Source: an uncultured Eubacteriales bacterium (GTDB lineage: Bacteria; Bacillota; Clostridia; Lachnospirales; Lachnospiraceae). Taken from it: 64,000 nucleotides of DNA. The notes beneath the pieces are model-generated. The model searched no databases, had not been told where the DNA came from, and worked only from the letters and a program-made list of their open reading frames with translations. Positions 16,950 to 26,410 of the stretch are shown here, piece after piece. Each line of letters opens with the position of its first letter. The first letter of the stretch is position 1. The translations under genes and the position numbers were made by a program. The stretch lies in the NCBI GenBank assembly GCA_900315015.1, contig OMXJ01000015.1, forward strand, positions 1 to 64,000. Reading direction: 5' to 3'.

Positions 16950-18146
16950 TTAAGCCCTGATTGCGCTGATGACATTTAATTTCTGGCGGCCATCTGCAAA
17001 TTCACCTTCTGTTGTCTGCTTTGTGAAGAATGCGAACTCGTTTGGAAGGCTATCAAGTGCTACAACCTTATCTACCTTGAATGTCTTTCTAGCAAGCTCT
17101 TCATCTGCCTTATTTACTCTTACAAAGAATCTAGCTGCAAGATGCTTTCTATCTGCGAGCTCAAGCTTCTTTTCGCTCCAAAGGATCGGAATATGTCTTC
17201 CATTATTCTTAACTGCATCAATTACGTCTGAAACAACTGCTGATGCTGTTGGAAGGCTTCCTGCTCCCTTTCCATAGAACATTGTATCGCCAAGATAATT
17301 TCCTCTTACCTTGATGGCATTGAATACACCATCTACTGCGAAAAGAGGATTTGAATCATCAATGAGTCTTGGTGCTACACTTGCATAATGCTTTCCTTCA
17401 ACGTCAAGGCACTGTCCGATAAGCTTTATCTTAAGACCTTCTGCCTTTGCGTATGCAATGTCTTCTGGTGTGATCTTTGTAATTCCTTCTGTATATACAT
17501 CCTCGAAATCAACCTGCTTTCCATATGCAAGTGATGCAAGGATTGCTATCTTTCTTGCTGCATCATAGCCTTCGATGTCTGCTGCAGGATTTCTCTCTGC
17601 AAAGCCCTTATCCTGTGCGTCCTTAAGTACGTCATCAAAGTTAAGACCTTCCTTACTCATCTTTGTAAGGATATAGTTTGTTGTTCCATTGAGAATACCC
17701 TGAATCTGCTCGAGTACATCACATGTAAGGCTTGAGTTAAGTGGACGGATGATTGGGATTCCACCGCCTACTGATGCTTCGAATAAGAAGCTTACCTTCT
17801 TCTGCTTTGCTATCTCTATAAGCTCTGCGCCATGCTTTGCAACAAGCTCCTTATTTGAAGTACAAGCGCTCTTTCCCTTAAGGAGTGCTTCCTTCTCGAA
17901 GCTATATGCTGGCTCAAGGCCGCCCATTGTCTCTACAACTACTGCAACCTCTGGATCATTTACAATTACATTATAATCATGAACAAGAACCTCTTCTACC
18001 GGGTTTCCTGGAAATTCTCTAAGATCGAGTACATACTTTACTTCGATTCTCTCTCCTGCCTTCTTCTCAATAAGGTCTGCGCTCTCTGTCAATATCTTAT
18101 AAACGCCTGAACCTACTGTTCCAAATCCTAATATTGCTACCTTCAT
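16950..18146 (-). CDS. hom: homoserine dehydrogenase
   Basis: 398 residues. NAD(P) site AILGFGTVGSGVYKIL, TSNKELVAKHG, GGGIPIIRPL and GILNGTTNYILTKM are family hallmarks, with catalytic-site residues in the DAARKIAILASLAYG stretch. The last 70 residues look like a diverged ACT-type regulatory domain. It reduces aspartate semialdehyde to homoserine for threonine and methionine synthesis. The gene sits between an ACT regulator gene and aspartokinase, forming a compact aspartate-pathway operon; 40 bases separate it from aspartokinase. Confidence 0.93.
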   Translation of the reverse strand: MKVAILGFGTVGSGVYKILTESADLIEKKAGERIEVKYVLDLREFPGNPVEEVLVHDYNVIVNDPEVAVVVETMGGLEPAYSFEKEALLKGKSACTSNKELVAKHGAELIEIAKQKKVSFLFEASVGGGIPIIRPLNSSLTCDVLEQIQGILNGTTNYILTKMSKEGLNFDDVLKDAQDKGFAERNPAADIEGYDAARKIAILASLAYGKQVDFEDVYTEGITKITPEDIAYAKAEGLKIKLIGQCLDVEGKHYASVAPRLIDDSNPLFAVDGVFNAIKVRGNYLGDTMFYGKGAGSLPTASAVVSDVIDAVKNNGRHIPILWSEKKLELADRKHLAARFFVRVNKADEELARKTFKVDKVVALDSLPNEFAFFTKQTTEGEFADGRQKLNVISAIRA

Positions 18147-18180
18147 CTCTTTTAATTCCTCTCTTTTATATTTTACCCAC

Positions 18181-18299
18181 TATTCTCTACCGAGAATCTT
18201 AAGATAATAATCATTCCTATTCTCTTGCGAGATACTTAAGATAATGTGAATCTTAAGCTGATAAACATTCCTATTCTCTTCCAAGGATCTTGAGATAAT
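18181..18299 (-). repeat. three copies of the ACT-protein 3' end
   Basis: A 27-28-base segment coding the last residues (LKILGRE) plus TAG occurs at 18272-18299 and is copied at 18219-18245 and 18181-18208. The stop codon is kept in each copy. The block fills the space between the ACT gene and hom. Confidence 0.85.
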
Positions 18300-18717
18300 G
18301 AACTCCGTTCAAATTCTCTATATCCCCTATGAGCTTTGCTAATTCCATTGAATCTGGAAGTATTTCTATGCCAAGTGTTATTGATGCAATTCCTCCGATT
18401 GGAATGGACTGGTGTATTGTGAGAATATTCGCCTTTGCCTTTGCTATCTTATTTAGTACGTTTGATAGAAGTCCTGGCTCATCATCCATTGAAAGCATGA
18501 CATTTATGGTCTTTCCTCTTCCTGCATCGTGGAATGGCATTATGTCATCCTTGTATTTATAGAAAGAACTCCTACTGATTCCAACTGCTTCTGCAGCATC
18601 TAGAATGCTGTCAGTTTTTCCTGAATCAAGCAGCCTCTTTGCCTCTATTACCTTTAGAAGCACATCTGGAACCGCTCTTTCCTTTATCAAATAATATCTG
18701 TCTTTTTTTTCATCCAT
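18271..18717 (-). CDS. ACT-domain protein, PheB/UPF0735 type
   Basis: About 148 residues. The N-terminal part (YYLIKERAVPDVLLKVIEAK, then AAEAVGISRSSFYKYKD) includes a helix-turn-helix-like segment; the C-terminal 75 residues are an ACT domain (NVMLSMDDEPGLLSNVLNKI). Relatives are linked to amino-acid-pathway control; here it heads the hom-lysC operon, so sensing of an aspartate-family amino acid is a fair inference. The start is uncertain: ATG 18717 fits the family's usual beginning, but ATG 18732 and GTG 18765 are also in frame and none has a strong ribosome site. Confidence 0.8.
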   Translation of the reverse strand: MDEKKDRYYLIKERAVPDVLLKVIEAKRLLDSGKTDSILDAAEAVGISRSSFYKYKDDIMPFHDAGRGKTINVMLSMDDEPGLLSNVLNKIAKAKANILTIHQSIPIGGIASITLGIEILPDSMELAKLIGDIENLNGVHYLKILGRE

Positions 18718-18792
18718 ATACTGACACCGCATTTTCTCTATATCCGCTTGCGTTTTCTTTACCACGCAAACATTTGTCCGTCACAAGAAAAT

Positions 18793-18821
18793 ATAGTACC
18801 ATTGAATCCCGAATATGTCAA
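18793..18821 (-). promoter_or_regulatory. promoter of ACT-hom-lysC
   Basis: TTGACA (18821-18816), 17-base spacer, TACTAT (18798-18793). The predicted start near 18786 leaves a short leader. Confidence 0.65.
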
Positions 18822-18888
18822 GCACTTTTTCAAAAAACTCTATACTTTTTATAATCCGGTCTTTCTTTTCTTCCATTTTCAAATTACA

Positions 18889-18952
18889 ATAAAAAACACC
18901 CAGGATTTAATGGACTTTCCTGAATACAGGGGCTTTCCATCATCCTGGGTGT
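18889..18952 (-). terminator. terminator after ctpA
   Basis: Outer stem ACACCCAGGAT (18896-18906) with ATCCTGGGTGT (18942-18952), enclosing a smaller hairpin; followed on the minus strand by TTTTTTATT. It lies just past the ctpA stop. Confidence 0.85.
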
Positions 18953-18995
18953 GTTCATTTTTAGATTTCCTCTTTTTTGATTATCTGCCTTAAGC

Positions 18996-20291
18996 TTATC
19001 TTTCGCTTTCAATCTGCTTAATTACTTCATCAATTCCTGTCTCGATCTGGTTATCATTCTCAAAGCTATAGTTTTCTCTAGCTTCATCAGAGAGCTCTAC
19101 CTTTACGTCTGGCTCTATTCCAACTTCATGGATGCATACTCCTGATGGGATGAAATACTGCTCGATTGTAAGCTTTATGGCACTGCCATCACCGAGCGGA
19201 ATGATGCTCTGGGCTATACCCTTACCAAAGGTCTTTGTTCCTACAAGAGTTGCTACTCCGTAATCTCTTACAGCACCTGCAAAAATCTCTGAAGCTGATG
19301 CTGAGTTGCCATTTATGAGAACTGCCATTGGTATATCTATGCATTCCTTATCGCTATCGTAGTCTGTTCTAGCACCGTTCTTATCTTCCATATAGACAAT
19401 GGTTCCCTCTGGAAGAAGAGGATCTAACATCTCTGTTACACTATCTACAAGTCCGCCTGGATTATCACGAAGGTCTATTACTATTCCCTCTGCTCCATCA
19501 TTTACAAGATCATTGAACTGTGTCTGGAACTGATTTACAGTAACCTCATCAAAGCTTGCTACCTGAATATATCCGACATTATGGCCATCTTCTTTAACCA
19601 TTCTGCTATCTACAGTAACAATTTCTACTTCTTCTCTTGTAATTACAACATCTACAGTTTCACCTGTGTCTGCCTTTATGATAGTGAGAGTAACATCGGT
19701 TCCTGCCTCGCCCTTCATGTCTGCTACTACAAGATTTAAGTCTATTCCTGTAACCTCTTTGCCGTTTACCTTATAAACAATATCTCCTGCCTGAAGGCCT
19801 ACTTTTGCTGCTGGCGCTACATCACTTACAGGCTTTACAATGGTTATTACTCCTGTTGTGGCATCTTGTGTAACGTAAGCTCCGATTCCGCAATAATTAC
19901 CGGTTGTGGTCTCCATAAGAGAATCATATTCTTCCTTTGTATAATATACTGAATATGGATCCTTTAATGAATTGAGCATGGCTGCATACTCTGATTCTGC
20001 TATTGCTGCTTCATCAATTCTATCTTCATATAAGAAATACTTATCTATATATGATCTGATCATCTTCTTTTTAAAGCTGACCGAACCTAAGTCGACATCA
20101 TCCTTTGATGAGTCATCCTTTTTACCAGATGAACCCGAGGTCGTTGTTGTTTCCTGGTCATCCTTTTTATCGTCATTTTTTTCAAAGACAATTTTATTCT
20201 GAGAATCTACATAATAAAGATTGAGTACAATGCCTGCTGCAAGTGCACCAAAGGCAAGACCTAATATAAGTCCAACTACAAACTTCTTCAT
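18996..20291 (-). CDS. ctpA: carboxy-terminal processing protease, S41 family
   Basis: 431 residues. An N-terminal membrane anchor or signal (residues 4-26) and an Asp/Thr/Ser linker lead to the conserved SYIDKYFLYEDRIDE region, a PDZ domain (GLQAGDIVYKVNGKEV, about 155-225) and the S41 protease core: GIVIDLRDNPGG, catalytic Ser in NGNSASASEIFAGA and Lys in GTKTFGKG. It cleaves proteins outside the membrane. Position directly after the EnvC-like peptidase suggests it tunes cell-wall hydrolases, as Ctp proteases do in other bacteria; that link is inferred. Confidence 0.9.
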   Translation of the reverse strand: MKKFVVGLILGLAFGALAAGIVLNLYYVDSQNKIVFEKNDDKKDDQETTTTSGSSGKKDDSSKDDVDLGSVSFKKKMIRSYIDKYFLYEDRIDEAAIAESEYAAMLNSLKDPYSVYYTKEEYDSLMETTTGNYCGIGAYVTQDATTGVITIVKPVSDVAPAAKVGLQAGDIVYKVNGKEVTGIDLNLVVADMKGEAGTDVTLTIIKADTGETVDVVITREEVEIVTVDSRMVKEDGHNVGYIQVASFDEVTVNQFQTQFNDLVNDGAEGIVIDLRDNPGGLVDSVTEMLDPLLPEGTIVYMEDKNGARTDYDSDKECIDIPMAVLINGNSASASEIFAGAVRDYGVATLVGTKTFGKGIAQSIIPLGDGSAIKLTIEQYFIPSGVCIHEVGIEPDVKVELSDEARENYSFENDNQIETGIDEVIKQIESER

Positions 20292-20321
20292 TTCTTTTCC
20301 CTTCCCTGAAGTATTTGCTTT

Positions 20322-21701
20322 TTAATAATGAATATATTTTTCAGGATCTACATTTACTCCGTTTACTACCACTGAAAAATGGAGATGTGGAGCTGTCGAT
20401 ACGCCTGTTGAGCCAACAAGAGCTATTACCTCACCTCTTTTTACATACTGCCCTGCGGATACGTACAGCTTTGAACAATGCATATATCTCGTGACATATC
20501 CATTACCATGGTTTATTTCTACATAATTTCCGCGGCTTGAGGAATAACCCGCTCCTGAAACCGTTCCGGCAAGTGCAGCTACTATCTGCTCACCAGTGTA
20601 TCCGCCTATGTCTACGCCCTGGTGATAGGTGCTTGCTCCTGCTAGCGGCGCTATTCTAGGACCGAACGGACAACATAGATCTGAGTCTCCCGGAAGAGGC
20701 CATAGCATATTTGATGGATCTGTAGAATCAGAGGTCGTAATTCCTGCTGCATTATTACCGCTTCTTACAACAGTACTTTGTCTAGCTCTCGCCCTTGCTG
20801 CCTCAGCTTCCTTACGCTTTCTCTCTTCTTCCTCTAAACGCTTTCTTTCTGCTTCAATGGCAGCCTGCTGATCTTTTTTAAGCTTTTCTATATTGATATC
20901 TTCGTTTAATATCTCATCGCCATATTCCTCTAGGAGATCTTCACCTACTCCTATATCTGCAACAAGCTTTTTAAGTTCATCGGACTTAGCTGTCATTAAA
21001 ATCTGGAGCTGCTCTTCATTATATTCGCACTGAGCCTTTGCAGCTTCTAATTCTTCAAGCTGACCTTCCTGAATCCTCTTTTTCTCTATTACAGTCTCTT
21101 TAGCTTCGATATACTTATCAAGCAGTTCATTGTCATATTCAGTGATTTTTCTTGAATACTCCATTTCATTTAAGAGATCAGATATAGAATCTGAGGTAAG
21201 GATTATTTCTATAATACTAACATCGCCATTTTCGTAAATATACTTAATACGGCGCTTCATTGCTGCATATTGCTTTTCTTCCTCAGCCTTAGCATCTACG
21301 ATTTCCTGCTTTGTCACCTCGATGGCTGCATTCATGTCGACGATTTCATTGCCGATTTCAAAAAGCTCTAACTGAAGGGCTGCAATCTGATTATCAAGTT
21401 CTGCTATATAATTCTCTGTATTAGCCTTCTGCTTCTCAAGCTTTGCATTTTCTTCAGCCTGCTTCTTTTTCTTTGCTTCAAGCGCTTCTTTACGCTTTCT
21501 TGCCGCTTCTATCTTTTCATCATATTCATCAGACCTTATAACATTTCCAAAAAATCCCGAAGCTTCCGCATACTGAATCTTATTGAAACTATCTATAAGA
21601 GAATATGGGCTTTTTTTACCGACATTCCCCCCATCGGCAGTCGCCGTTATAAGCGCGGCAAGCACAAGTGCAGAAACACCTTTAACTAATTTTTTCTTCA
21701 T
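20322..21701 (-). CDS. EnvC-like murein hydrolase / hydrolase activator (M23)
   Basis: 459 residues. A signal peptide (residues 1-24) is followed by a long coiled coil (about 55-300, rich in E, K, A and Q), a short Ser/Thr linker and an M23/LytM domain (about 345-459). The zinc-site residues H-x-G-V-D (HQGVDIGG) and HLHF are present, so it may be catalytic rather than a degenerate activator. In many bacteria FtsEX controls such a periplasmic or extracellular coiled-coil partner; its place directly after ftsX supports that. Confidence 0.88.
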   Translation of the reverse strand: MKKKLVKGVSALVLAALITATADGGNVGKKSPYSLIDSFNKIQYAEASGFFGNVIRSDEYDEKIEAARKRKEALEAKKKKQAEENAKLEKQKANTENYIAELDNQIAALQLELFEIGNEIVDMNAAIEVTKQEIVDAKAEEEKQYAAMKRRIKYIYENGDVSIIEIILTSDSISDLLNEMEYSRKITEYDNELLDKYIEAKETVIEKKRIQEGQLEELEAAKAQCEYNEEQLQILMTAKSDELKKLVADIGVGEDLLEEYGDEILNEDINIEKLKKDQQAAIEAERKRLEEEERKRKEAEAARARARQSTVVRSGNNAAGITTSDSTDPSNMLWPLPGDSDLCCPFGPRIAPLAGASTYHQGVDIGGYTGEQIVAALAGTVSGAGYSSSRGNYVEINHGNGYVTRYMHCSKLYVSAGQYVKRGEVIALVGSTGVSTAPHLHFSVVVNGVNVDPEKYIHY

Positions 21702-21735
21702 CTAAAGTATTTTCCTCTTGCTTTTTGCTTCACAA

Positions 21736-22662
21736 TTAGTTGATCTTTGCAAGCTGTCTGTTAAGAGCTATAAAGCTTCCTATGATACCGATACCAAGAC
21801 CAATTGCAAAACAGATAGGGATAAGAATTCCGAATATGTCACCAGCCTCCATAAGCTCAAATGAGCTTCCAAGTCCATTACTAAAGTGCTTTACGAAATA
21901 TTCGGTCACCTTATCATATGATAACTTTAAAAGAACTGAAGGAACTATTGCTCCAACAAGTCCAAGTACAATACCCTCTACCATGAACGGTGCTCTTATG
22001 AAACCATCCTTAGCTCCTATGAGCTTCATGATACTGATTTCTGTCTTTCTAGCTCCGATACCCATTCCTATTGTAGAACTGATAATAAATACAGAAATTA
22101 TAATAAGAATAGCTGTAAAGGCCATTGAAACAACACGTATTATTCTATTAACATTTGAAAGGACCTCTGCTACCTGGGTAAGGTCATTTACATTTCTTAC
22201 TCCTTCAAGTCCTTCTATATACTTAACTAGCTCAGTCTGCTTAGAAACATCGGCTAAATGCACCTCATAGGAATCACTTCCTTCAAGAGGATTGTCATCG
22301 CCAAAGCTTTCTACAAGAGCGCTGCTCTCATCTGCTGCTAATCTTTCTCTCTTATACTTCTCCCAAGCCTCATCAGCTGAGATAAATTTTATATATGCAA
22401 CCTCACTACGGGTATTGATTTTTGCTCCAATATCCTGTATCTGCTGCTCTGTCACATCTTCATCAAAGAAAACGGAGACACCAACATTTGTCTCCGCGTC
22501 TTTAATAATGTGTGAAATATTGGTAAATACAAAGTAGAACAATCCAAAAAGGAAAATACAAACTGTCATAATAGCTATAGACATCATTGATTTTCCGAAA
22601 TGTCTTTTAAGATTGATAAATCCCTGCTTTACATGATATCCAAAATATGTCAACTTTCGCAT
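21736..22662 (-). CDS. ftsX: cell division ABC transporter-like permease FtsX
   Basis: 308 residues. Four membrane segments: one near residues 25-47 and three in the C-terminal half (about 175-200, 225-250, 275-300). An extracellular domain of about 125 residues follows the first helix and begins with VGVSVFFDEDVTEQQIQDI, a typical FtsX start. FtsX transmits FtsE ATP hydrolysis to cell-wall hydrolases outside the membrane. It lies 21 bases after ftsE. Confidence 0.92.
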   Translation of the reverse strand: MRKLTYFGYHVKQGFINLKRHFGKSMMSIAIMTVCIFLFGLFYFVFTNISHIIKDAETNVGVSVFFDEDVTEQQIQDIGAKINTRSEVAYIKFISADEAWEKYKRERLAADESSALVESFGDDNPLEGSDSYEVHLADVSKQTELVKYIEGLEGVRNVNDLTQVAEVLSNVNRIIRVVSMAFTAILIIISVFIISSTIGMGIGARKTEISIMKLIGAKDGFIRAPFMVEGIVLGLVGAIVPSVLLKLSYDKVTEYFVKHFSNGLGSSFELMEAGDIFGILIPICFAIGLGIGIIGSFIALNRQLAKIN

Positions 22663-22683
22663 TATTTTTTTCTCCCGGCATCG

Positions 22684-23544
22684 TTATTCATCATAATCAT
22701 TAGTATCAAAAACGTCTATATAATCAATAGCCATTTCATCACCGGATTTATTATCTTCTTCCTCTGCTTCCCTTCTGATTTCCTCTTCGATATCATCCAG
22801 GTCAGGTGCCTTGCCATCAGCCGCCTTATGGTCACTGACGATAAAGCCGTTACGTACAGTAATTACGCGCTTTTTAAGTCTTTTTACCATTTCATGATCA
22901 TGAGTTACTATTATAACCGTTGTACCATGCTTATTAATATCAAGCAAAAGATTCATAATTTCATCCGTATTCTTCTGGTCGAGATTTCCCGTAGGCTCAT
23001 CTGCTAGAAGAATTACAGGGTTGTTAATCAGAGCCCTTGCTATGGCTACTCTCTGCTGCTCACCACCCGATAATTCTCCTGGGAAAGACTTTGTCTTTGA
23101 CGAAAGACCTACCTGCGAAAGCATTCTTGGAGTCGCCTTTTTGATCTGCTCTGGAGGGGCTTCAATTACTCTCTGAGCAAACGCTACATTTTCATAAACT
23201 GTCCTATCCGCTAAAAGTCTATAGTTCTGGAAAACTACTCCGATCTTTCTACGGTATTTTGCTATCTGCCACTTTTTAAGCTTATTGAGATCTCTGCCAT
23301 TTATTATTATCTTTCCCTTAGTAGGCTTGATTTCTCTGAGCATCAGCTTGATCAGCGTAGATTTGCCTGATCCACTTTCACCAACGATAAAAACGAATTC
23401 GCCTCTCTCGATCTGAAAGTTTATATGATTTACTGCAGGAATTCCCTTGTCGTATTCCTTGGCCACATCATTAAAGGATATGACTGTATTGGATACTGCC
23501 GGCTGATTTTCACTGCTAGTAGTTTTTTCTGCTAAACGTGCCAC
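22684..23544 (-). CDS. ftsE: cell division ATP-binding protein FtsE
   Basis: 286 residues, about 55 longer than usual FtsE. The ATPase core starts at residue 20 ([20 protein letters not shown]) with [24 protein letters not shown] and [12 protein letters not shown]. The extra C-terminus (from about residue 235) is very acidic ([17 protein letters not shown]) and ends in Asp/Tyr-rich sequence. It pairs with FtsX at the septum. GTG 23544 is the likely start (AAAGG 10 bases before). The acidic tail is unusual and may be a regulatory or docking element. Confidence 0.9.
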   Translation of the reverse strand: MARLAEKTTSSENQPAVSNTVISFNDVAKEYDKGIPAVNHINFQIERGEFVFIVGESGSGKSTLIKLMLREIKPTKGKIIINGRDLNKLKKWQIAKYRRKIGVVFQNYRLLADRTVYENVAFAQRVIEAPPEQIKKATPRMLSQVGLSSKTKSFPGELSGGEQQRVAIARALINNPVILLADEPTGNLDQKNTDEIMNLLLDINKHGTTVIIVTHDHEMVKRLKKRVITVRNGFIVSDHKAADGKAPDLDDIEEEIRREAEEEDNKSGDEMAIDYIDVFDTNDYDE

Positions 23545-23568
23545 TATTAAAAACCTTTCATTTATAAA

Positions 23569-24657
23569 TTAGAACTTATGATCTTCAAGATACTTCATAT
23601 ATTTTACTACCATCATTGCAATCTTGAAGGTTATTGCGTCATCAAATACTCTTAAGTCGAGATTTGTCTGCTTCTGGAGCTTATCAAGTCTATATACAAG
23701 AGTATTTCTATGGATATAGAGCTGTCTTGAGGTCTCTGATACATTGAGGTTATTCTCAAAGAACTTGTTGATGGTAGTGAGAGTTTCCTCATCGAAATCC
23801 TCAGGTGACTGCTCGCCAAATATTTCAGTAATGTACATCTTGCAAAGTGATGGTGGAAGCTGATAAATAAGTCTTCCGATACCAAGCTTATTATAAGCGA
23901 TGACATTCTTTCCTGAATAGAATATATTAGTAACATCAAGAGCCATCTTTGCTTCCTTGTATGAACGAGATACATCCTTGATGTCATTGATAATTGTACC
24001 ATAAGATACAACTGCCTTTGACATTGCTTCAGTATTAAGCATGTCAAGAACTACATTTGCAGTCTGGTCAATCTGGTCATAGCCTTCATTTGATTTAAGC
24101 TGCTTTACAATAATAATGCTCTTTTCATCTACTGCTGTGATGAAATCATGAGCTCTTCCAGCAAAGATTCCTCTGATTGTCTCGAGAGCGCTGGTATCCT
24201 TTTCTACCTTTGTCTCTACAACTATTACTACTCTCCTTGCCTGAGGCTCGATATGAAGTTTCTTTGCTCTATTATATATGTCTACTAAAAGAAGATTGTC
24301 AAGAAGTAGATTCTTTATAAAATTATCCTTATCGTATCTTTCCTTGTAGGCTACAATAAGACCTGAGATCTGGAAAGCTGCAAGCTTTCCTACAAGATAA
24401 GTATCATCTCTGTCTCCCTTTATCAGCACTATATAGGTGAGCTGATGCTCGTCATATACCTTAAAGAACTGATAGCCTGAAAGGAGCTGACTATCTGCTG
24501 CTGATTCCACAAAGCTCAGTACGGAAGATTCGTACTCATTTCCAATTTCAAATGTCGCTGCTATTGGCTTTCCATCAGTATCAAGAATACATATATCTGC
24601 TCTTGTAATGCTCTTTAAACCATCAATTGTACTCTGTAATATCTGTGTTGAAATCAT
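23569..24657 (-). CDS. CdaR/PucR-type transcriptional regulator
   Basis: 362 residues. An N-terminal sensory region (STQILQSTIDGLKSITRADICILD) leads through a GGDEF-like middle domain to a C-terminal PucR helix-turn-helix (FFENNLNVSETSRQLYIHRNTLVYRLDKLQ, about 300-330). CdaR relatives sense sugar acids or amino-acid-derived signals. It is the first gene of the ftsEX operon, 24 bases before ftsE, an unexpected partner for division genes. Confidence 0.88.
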   Translation of the reverse strand: MISTQILQSTIDGLKSITRADICILDTDGKPIAATFEIGNEYESSVLSFVESAADSQLLSGYQFFKVYDEHQLTYIVLIKGDRDDTYLVGKLAAFQISGLIVAYKERYDKDNFIKNLLLDNLLLVDIYNRAKKLHIEPQARRVVIVVETKVEKDTSALETIRGIFAGRAHDFITAVDEKSIIIVKQLKSNEGYDQIDQTANVVLDMLNTEAMSKAVVSYGTIINDIKDVSRSYKEAKMALDVTNIFYSGKNVIAYNKLGIGRLIYQLPPSLCKMYITEIFGEQSPEDFDEETLTTINKFFENNLNVSETSRQLYIHRNTLVYRLDKLQKQTNLDLRVFDDAITFKIAMMVVKYMKYLEDHKF

Positions 24658-24752
24658 CCTTTCACCTTACCCTTTCATTAACCCATACAAATATCATTTT
24701 GATATTAATTCTAAGAAGGCGCACTTCGCCCTTCTATCACATATTCCACAAC

Positions 24753-24781
24753 ATTATACCATAATTTTTAAGTAATATCAA
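24753..24781 (-). promoter_or_regulatory. promoter of the cdaR-ftsEX operon
   Basis: TTGATA (24781-24776), 17-base spacer, TATAAT (24758-24753). A small hairpin (24713-24736, arms AGAAGG / CCTTCT) lies in the leader. Confidence 0.75.
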
Positions 24782-24823
24782 CGTTTTTCACAAAAACTTC
24801 ACAACTTACCTAACTTTTAGTAC

Positions 24824-24862
24824 AAAAAAGCTCCCATACCGTTTCCGGTATAGGAGCTTTTC
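24824..24862 (-). terminator. terminator after ugpC
   Basis: A 13-bp stem with one mismatch (24829-24841 / 24846-24858), loop of 4, followed on the minus strand by TTTTTTG. Confidence 0.9.
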
Positions 24863-24901
24863 GCTTTGACTTAATATTATTAAAATCTGTAGGAGTTCGT
24901 A

Positions 24902-26026
24902 TTAGTGAACGATAACTCTCTCTGTATCCTTGTCGAATACATGCATCTTTGAAAGATCGAATGCAATTCTGATTCTGTCGCCTGGACGAGCTGTTGTACG
25001 TGGGTTTACACGTGCTGTGATTTCATGGTCAAGACCATCAACACCAAGGTAAAGGAATACTTCAGCACCAAGAAGTTCGTAAACCTTAACAGTTGCTTCA
25101 ACAACTGAACCTGTGCTGTTGTTGATGAACATTTCTTCATCCTTAAGATCCTCTGGACGGATACCAAATACAACTGACTTATTCTCATAGCCCTTCTCAA
25201 GAAGAACTCTAGCTCTAGCCTCTGGAATAAGGATTCTGCTGCTTGTTCCTGTTAATGCAAGATAAACATCAGCGCCTTCCTTCATAACTGTAGCCTCAAG
25301 GAAGTTCATCTGTGGTGATCCCATGAAGCCTGCAACGAAGAGGTTCTCTGGTCTATCATAGAGGTTCTGAGGTGTATCTACCTGCTGAACGACACCATCC
25401 TTCATAACTACGATTCTTGTTCCAAGTGTCATAGCCTCTGTCTGGTCATGTGTAACGTAGATGATAGTTGTCTCAAGTCTCTGATGGAGCTTTGAGATCT
25501 CAATTCTCATCTGTACACGAAGCTTAGCATCAAGGTTTGAAAGAGGCTCATCCATAAGGAATACCTTAGGGTTACGAACGATAGCACGACCCATGGCTAC
25601 ACGCTGACGCTGACCACCTGAAAGAGCCTTTGGCTTACGATCAAGAAGTGATGTAATACCAAGAATCTGAGCTGCCTCTGTAACTAACTTATAGATCTGA
25701 TCCTTTGGAGTCTTTCTAAGCTTAAGACCAAATGCCATGTTATCATAAACTGACATATGTGGATAAAGAGCATAGTTCTGGAATACCATCGCGATATCTC
25801 TGTCCTTTGGTTCTACGTCGTTCATGAGCTTGTCACCGATCCAAAGCTCACCTGATGTAATTTCTTCAAGACCTGCTATCATACGAAGAGTTGTTGACTT
25901 TCCACAACCTGATGGTCCTACGAAAATGATGAATTCCTTATCCTTTACCTCAAGGTTAAAGTTCTTAACTGCTACGAAGCCGTTTGGATAAGTCTTGTTT
26001 ACGTTTCTTAATGATAAACTAGCCAT
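24902..26026 (-). CDS. ugpC: sugar ABC transporter ATP-binding protein, UgpC/MsmX type
   Basis: 374 residues. [53 protein letters not shown] and a H-loop ([12 protein letters not shown]) form the ATPase; residues about 235-374 are the MalK-like regulatory/OB domain ([10 protein letters not shown]). Such genes in Gram-positive bacteria encode one ATPase shared by many carbohydrate importers, consistent with no permease beside it. AGGAGG 7 bases before ATG 26026 fixes the start, although the frame stays open to 26110. Confidence 0.9.
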   Translation of the reverse strand: MASLSLRNVNKTYPNGFVAVKNFNLEVKDKEFIIFVGPSGCGKSTTLRMIAGLEEITSGELWIGDKLMNDVEPKDRDIAMVFQNYALYPHMSVYDNMAFGLKLRKTPKDQIYKLVTEAAQILGITSLLDRKPKALSGGQRQRVAMGRAIVRNPKVFLMDEPLSNLDAKLRVQMRIEISKLHQRLETTIIYVTHDQTEAMTLGTRIVVMKDGVVQQVDTPQNLYDRPENLFVAGFMGSPQMNFLEATVMKEGADVYLALTGTSSRILIPEARARVLLEKGYENKSVVFGIRPEDLKDEEMFINNSTGSVVEATVKVYELLGAEVFLYLGVDGLDHEITARVNPRTTARPGDRIRIAFDLSKMHVFDKDTERVIVH

Positions 26027-26088
26027 TTTATTCCTCCTGAATGTTTTTTGGAATTGCGAGACATCATGACACATACTCCCTTTTTTTA

Positions 26089-26202
26089 TTATAGCAATGT
26101 CACTTGGCACCCCATAAAATAATCACCTCTGATGCATCTAAAATGCATTCGGAATGCCGCCTCAATACCTCGTTATTATACTACAAAAAAGCGGAAAACG
26201 CT
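26089..26202 (-). promoter_or_regulatory. ugpC promoter region with possible leader peptide
   Basis: A TATAAT (26180-26175) on the minus strand has a poor -35, but a perfect AGCG-N5-CGCT inverted repeat (26190-26202) sits there and could be an operator. Downstream, GAGGTG and ATG 26115 open an 8-codon frame (MGCQVTLL, stop at 26089), a possible leader peptide. The remainder of 26027-26410 holds the aldolase terminator and otherwise nothing I can identify. Confidence 0.35.
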
Positions 26203-26295
26203 ATATTACTATTTACCAAATTTAAAGAAAAAGTTTTGTACACTTTGCACAAAAAAGCCCTTTATTCACGAAGGTTTTAAAGCATCTAGACCCCA

Positions 26296-26346
26296 AAAAG
26301 CCTGATTATCAGCGTTTTTTTAAGCTCTTTGATAATCAGGCCTTTA
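26296..26346 (-). terminator. terminator after fba
   Basis: An 11-bp stem (26301-26311 / 26330-26340) extended by further pairs; followed on the minus strand by TTTTTGG. Confidence 0.85.
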
Positions 26347-26410
26347 AAATTTTATTATTCATTTTTTAGTTTCTTCTTTTAAGAAGAAACATAATAGATT
26401 CAGCTATTTA

